Assembly: GCF_020080835.1 (NCBI RefSeq)
Contig: NC_058167.1
Span: 5,872,459-5,936,458 of the forward strand
Direction of reading: 5' to 3'
Source of the DNA: Cotesia glomerata
Taxonomy: Eukaryota > Arthropoda > Insecta > Hymenoptera > Braconidae
Length of the DNA: 64,000 nt
The first letter of the stretch is position 1. Each line of letters opens with the position of its first letter. Shown piece by piece: positions 63,806-64,000 of the stretch. Both the position numbers and the translations under genes were made by a program. The notes beneath the pieces are model-generated. The model did not search any database and was not told where the DNA came from. It saw nothing but the letters and a program-made list of their open reading frames with translations.

Positions 63806-64000
63806 TCTGAATTCTGTTATAACTTGTAATTTAAATGACTATTTATACCTACTTCAGATGTAATTGTAGATTTTTACGTTCTCGCCTCATTCTTAACGCC
63901 GTTATTTGACAACTTTATTCATCTATTTGATTTGTTACATGTAAACTCTTTGATTAGCCCTCATGTTTAAAGAAATTGCCAATTTTCTTAGCAATTGTCA
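63806..64000. other. AT-rich end of window
   Basis: No feature recognised. Confidence 0.4.

Overview
This 64 kb window is eukaryotic nuclear DNA, very AT-rich, with spliceosomal introns (GTAAGT donors, TTTTCAG-type acceptors) and dense transposable elements (TEs). The TE set is R1-clade LINEs, a Helentron with a C-terminal endonuclease, a pogo-like DDE element, tRNA-derived SINEs and many foldback MITEs. That mix, the short introns and the base composition fit an insect, perhaps a parasitoid hymenopteran. The insect call is an inference; no species-diagnostic gene is present.

Layout. 1-6.5 kb: a degenerate 20-bp AT satellite, interrupted by a dispersed repeat with a (CA)n core and by a broken LINE. 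6.5-15.1 kb: a ~485 bp palindrome, then a foldback element with ~370 bp arms whose loop holds a decayed Helentron. 15.1-27 kb: three partly duplicated satellite blocks, a decayed R1-like LINE carrying its own MITE, a GC-rich non-coding island and more copies of the (CA)n repeat family. 27-38 kb: a possible isolated first coding exon, SINEs, a 600 bp minisatellite, a family of paired hairpins with CpG-rich centres, a non-autonomous Helentron derivative and a pogo-like transposon inside one hairpin copy. 38.7-41.2 kb: a giant hAT-type palindrome with a perfect 8-bp target duplication and a nested insertion. 41-57 kb: minisatellites, TA-flanked MITEs, piggyBac-type MITEs and a truncated R1-clade LINE sitting in the (AC)n tract of a repeat copy. 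57.2-62.1 kb: the one convincing host gene, six exons with compatible phases encoding about 504 residues of unknown function, with a hAT MITE in its last intron. 62.1-64 kb: AT-rich sequence with a tRNA-like SINE head.

How the parts relate. Apart from the 57-62 kb gene and perhaps the 27.4 kb exon, all coding sequence belongs to mobile elements, and all of it is damaged by nonsense codons or internal deletions. The nesting gives a relative history: satellite, then (CA)n repeat, then LINE; foldback, then Helentron; hairpin family, then pogo element; hAT palindrome, then AT-rich insert.
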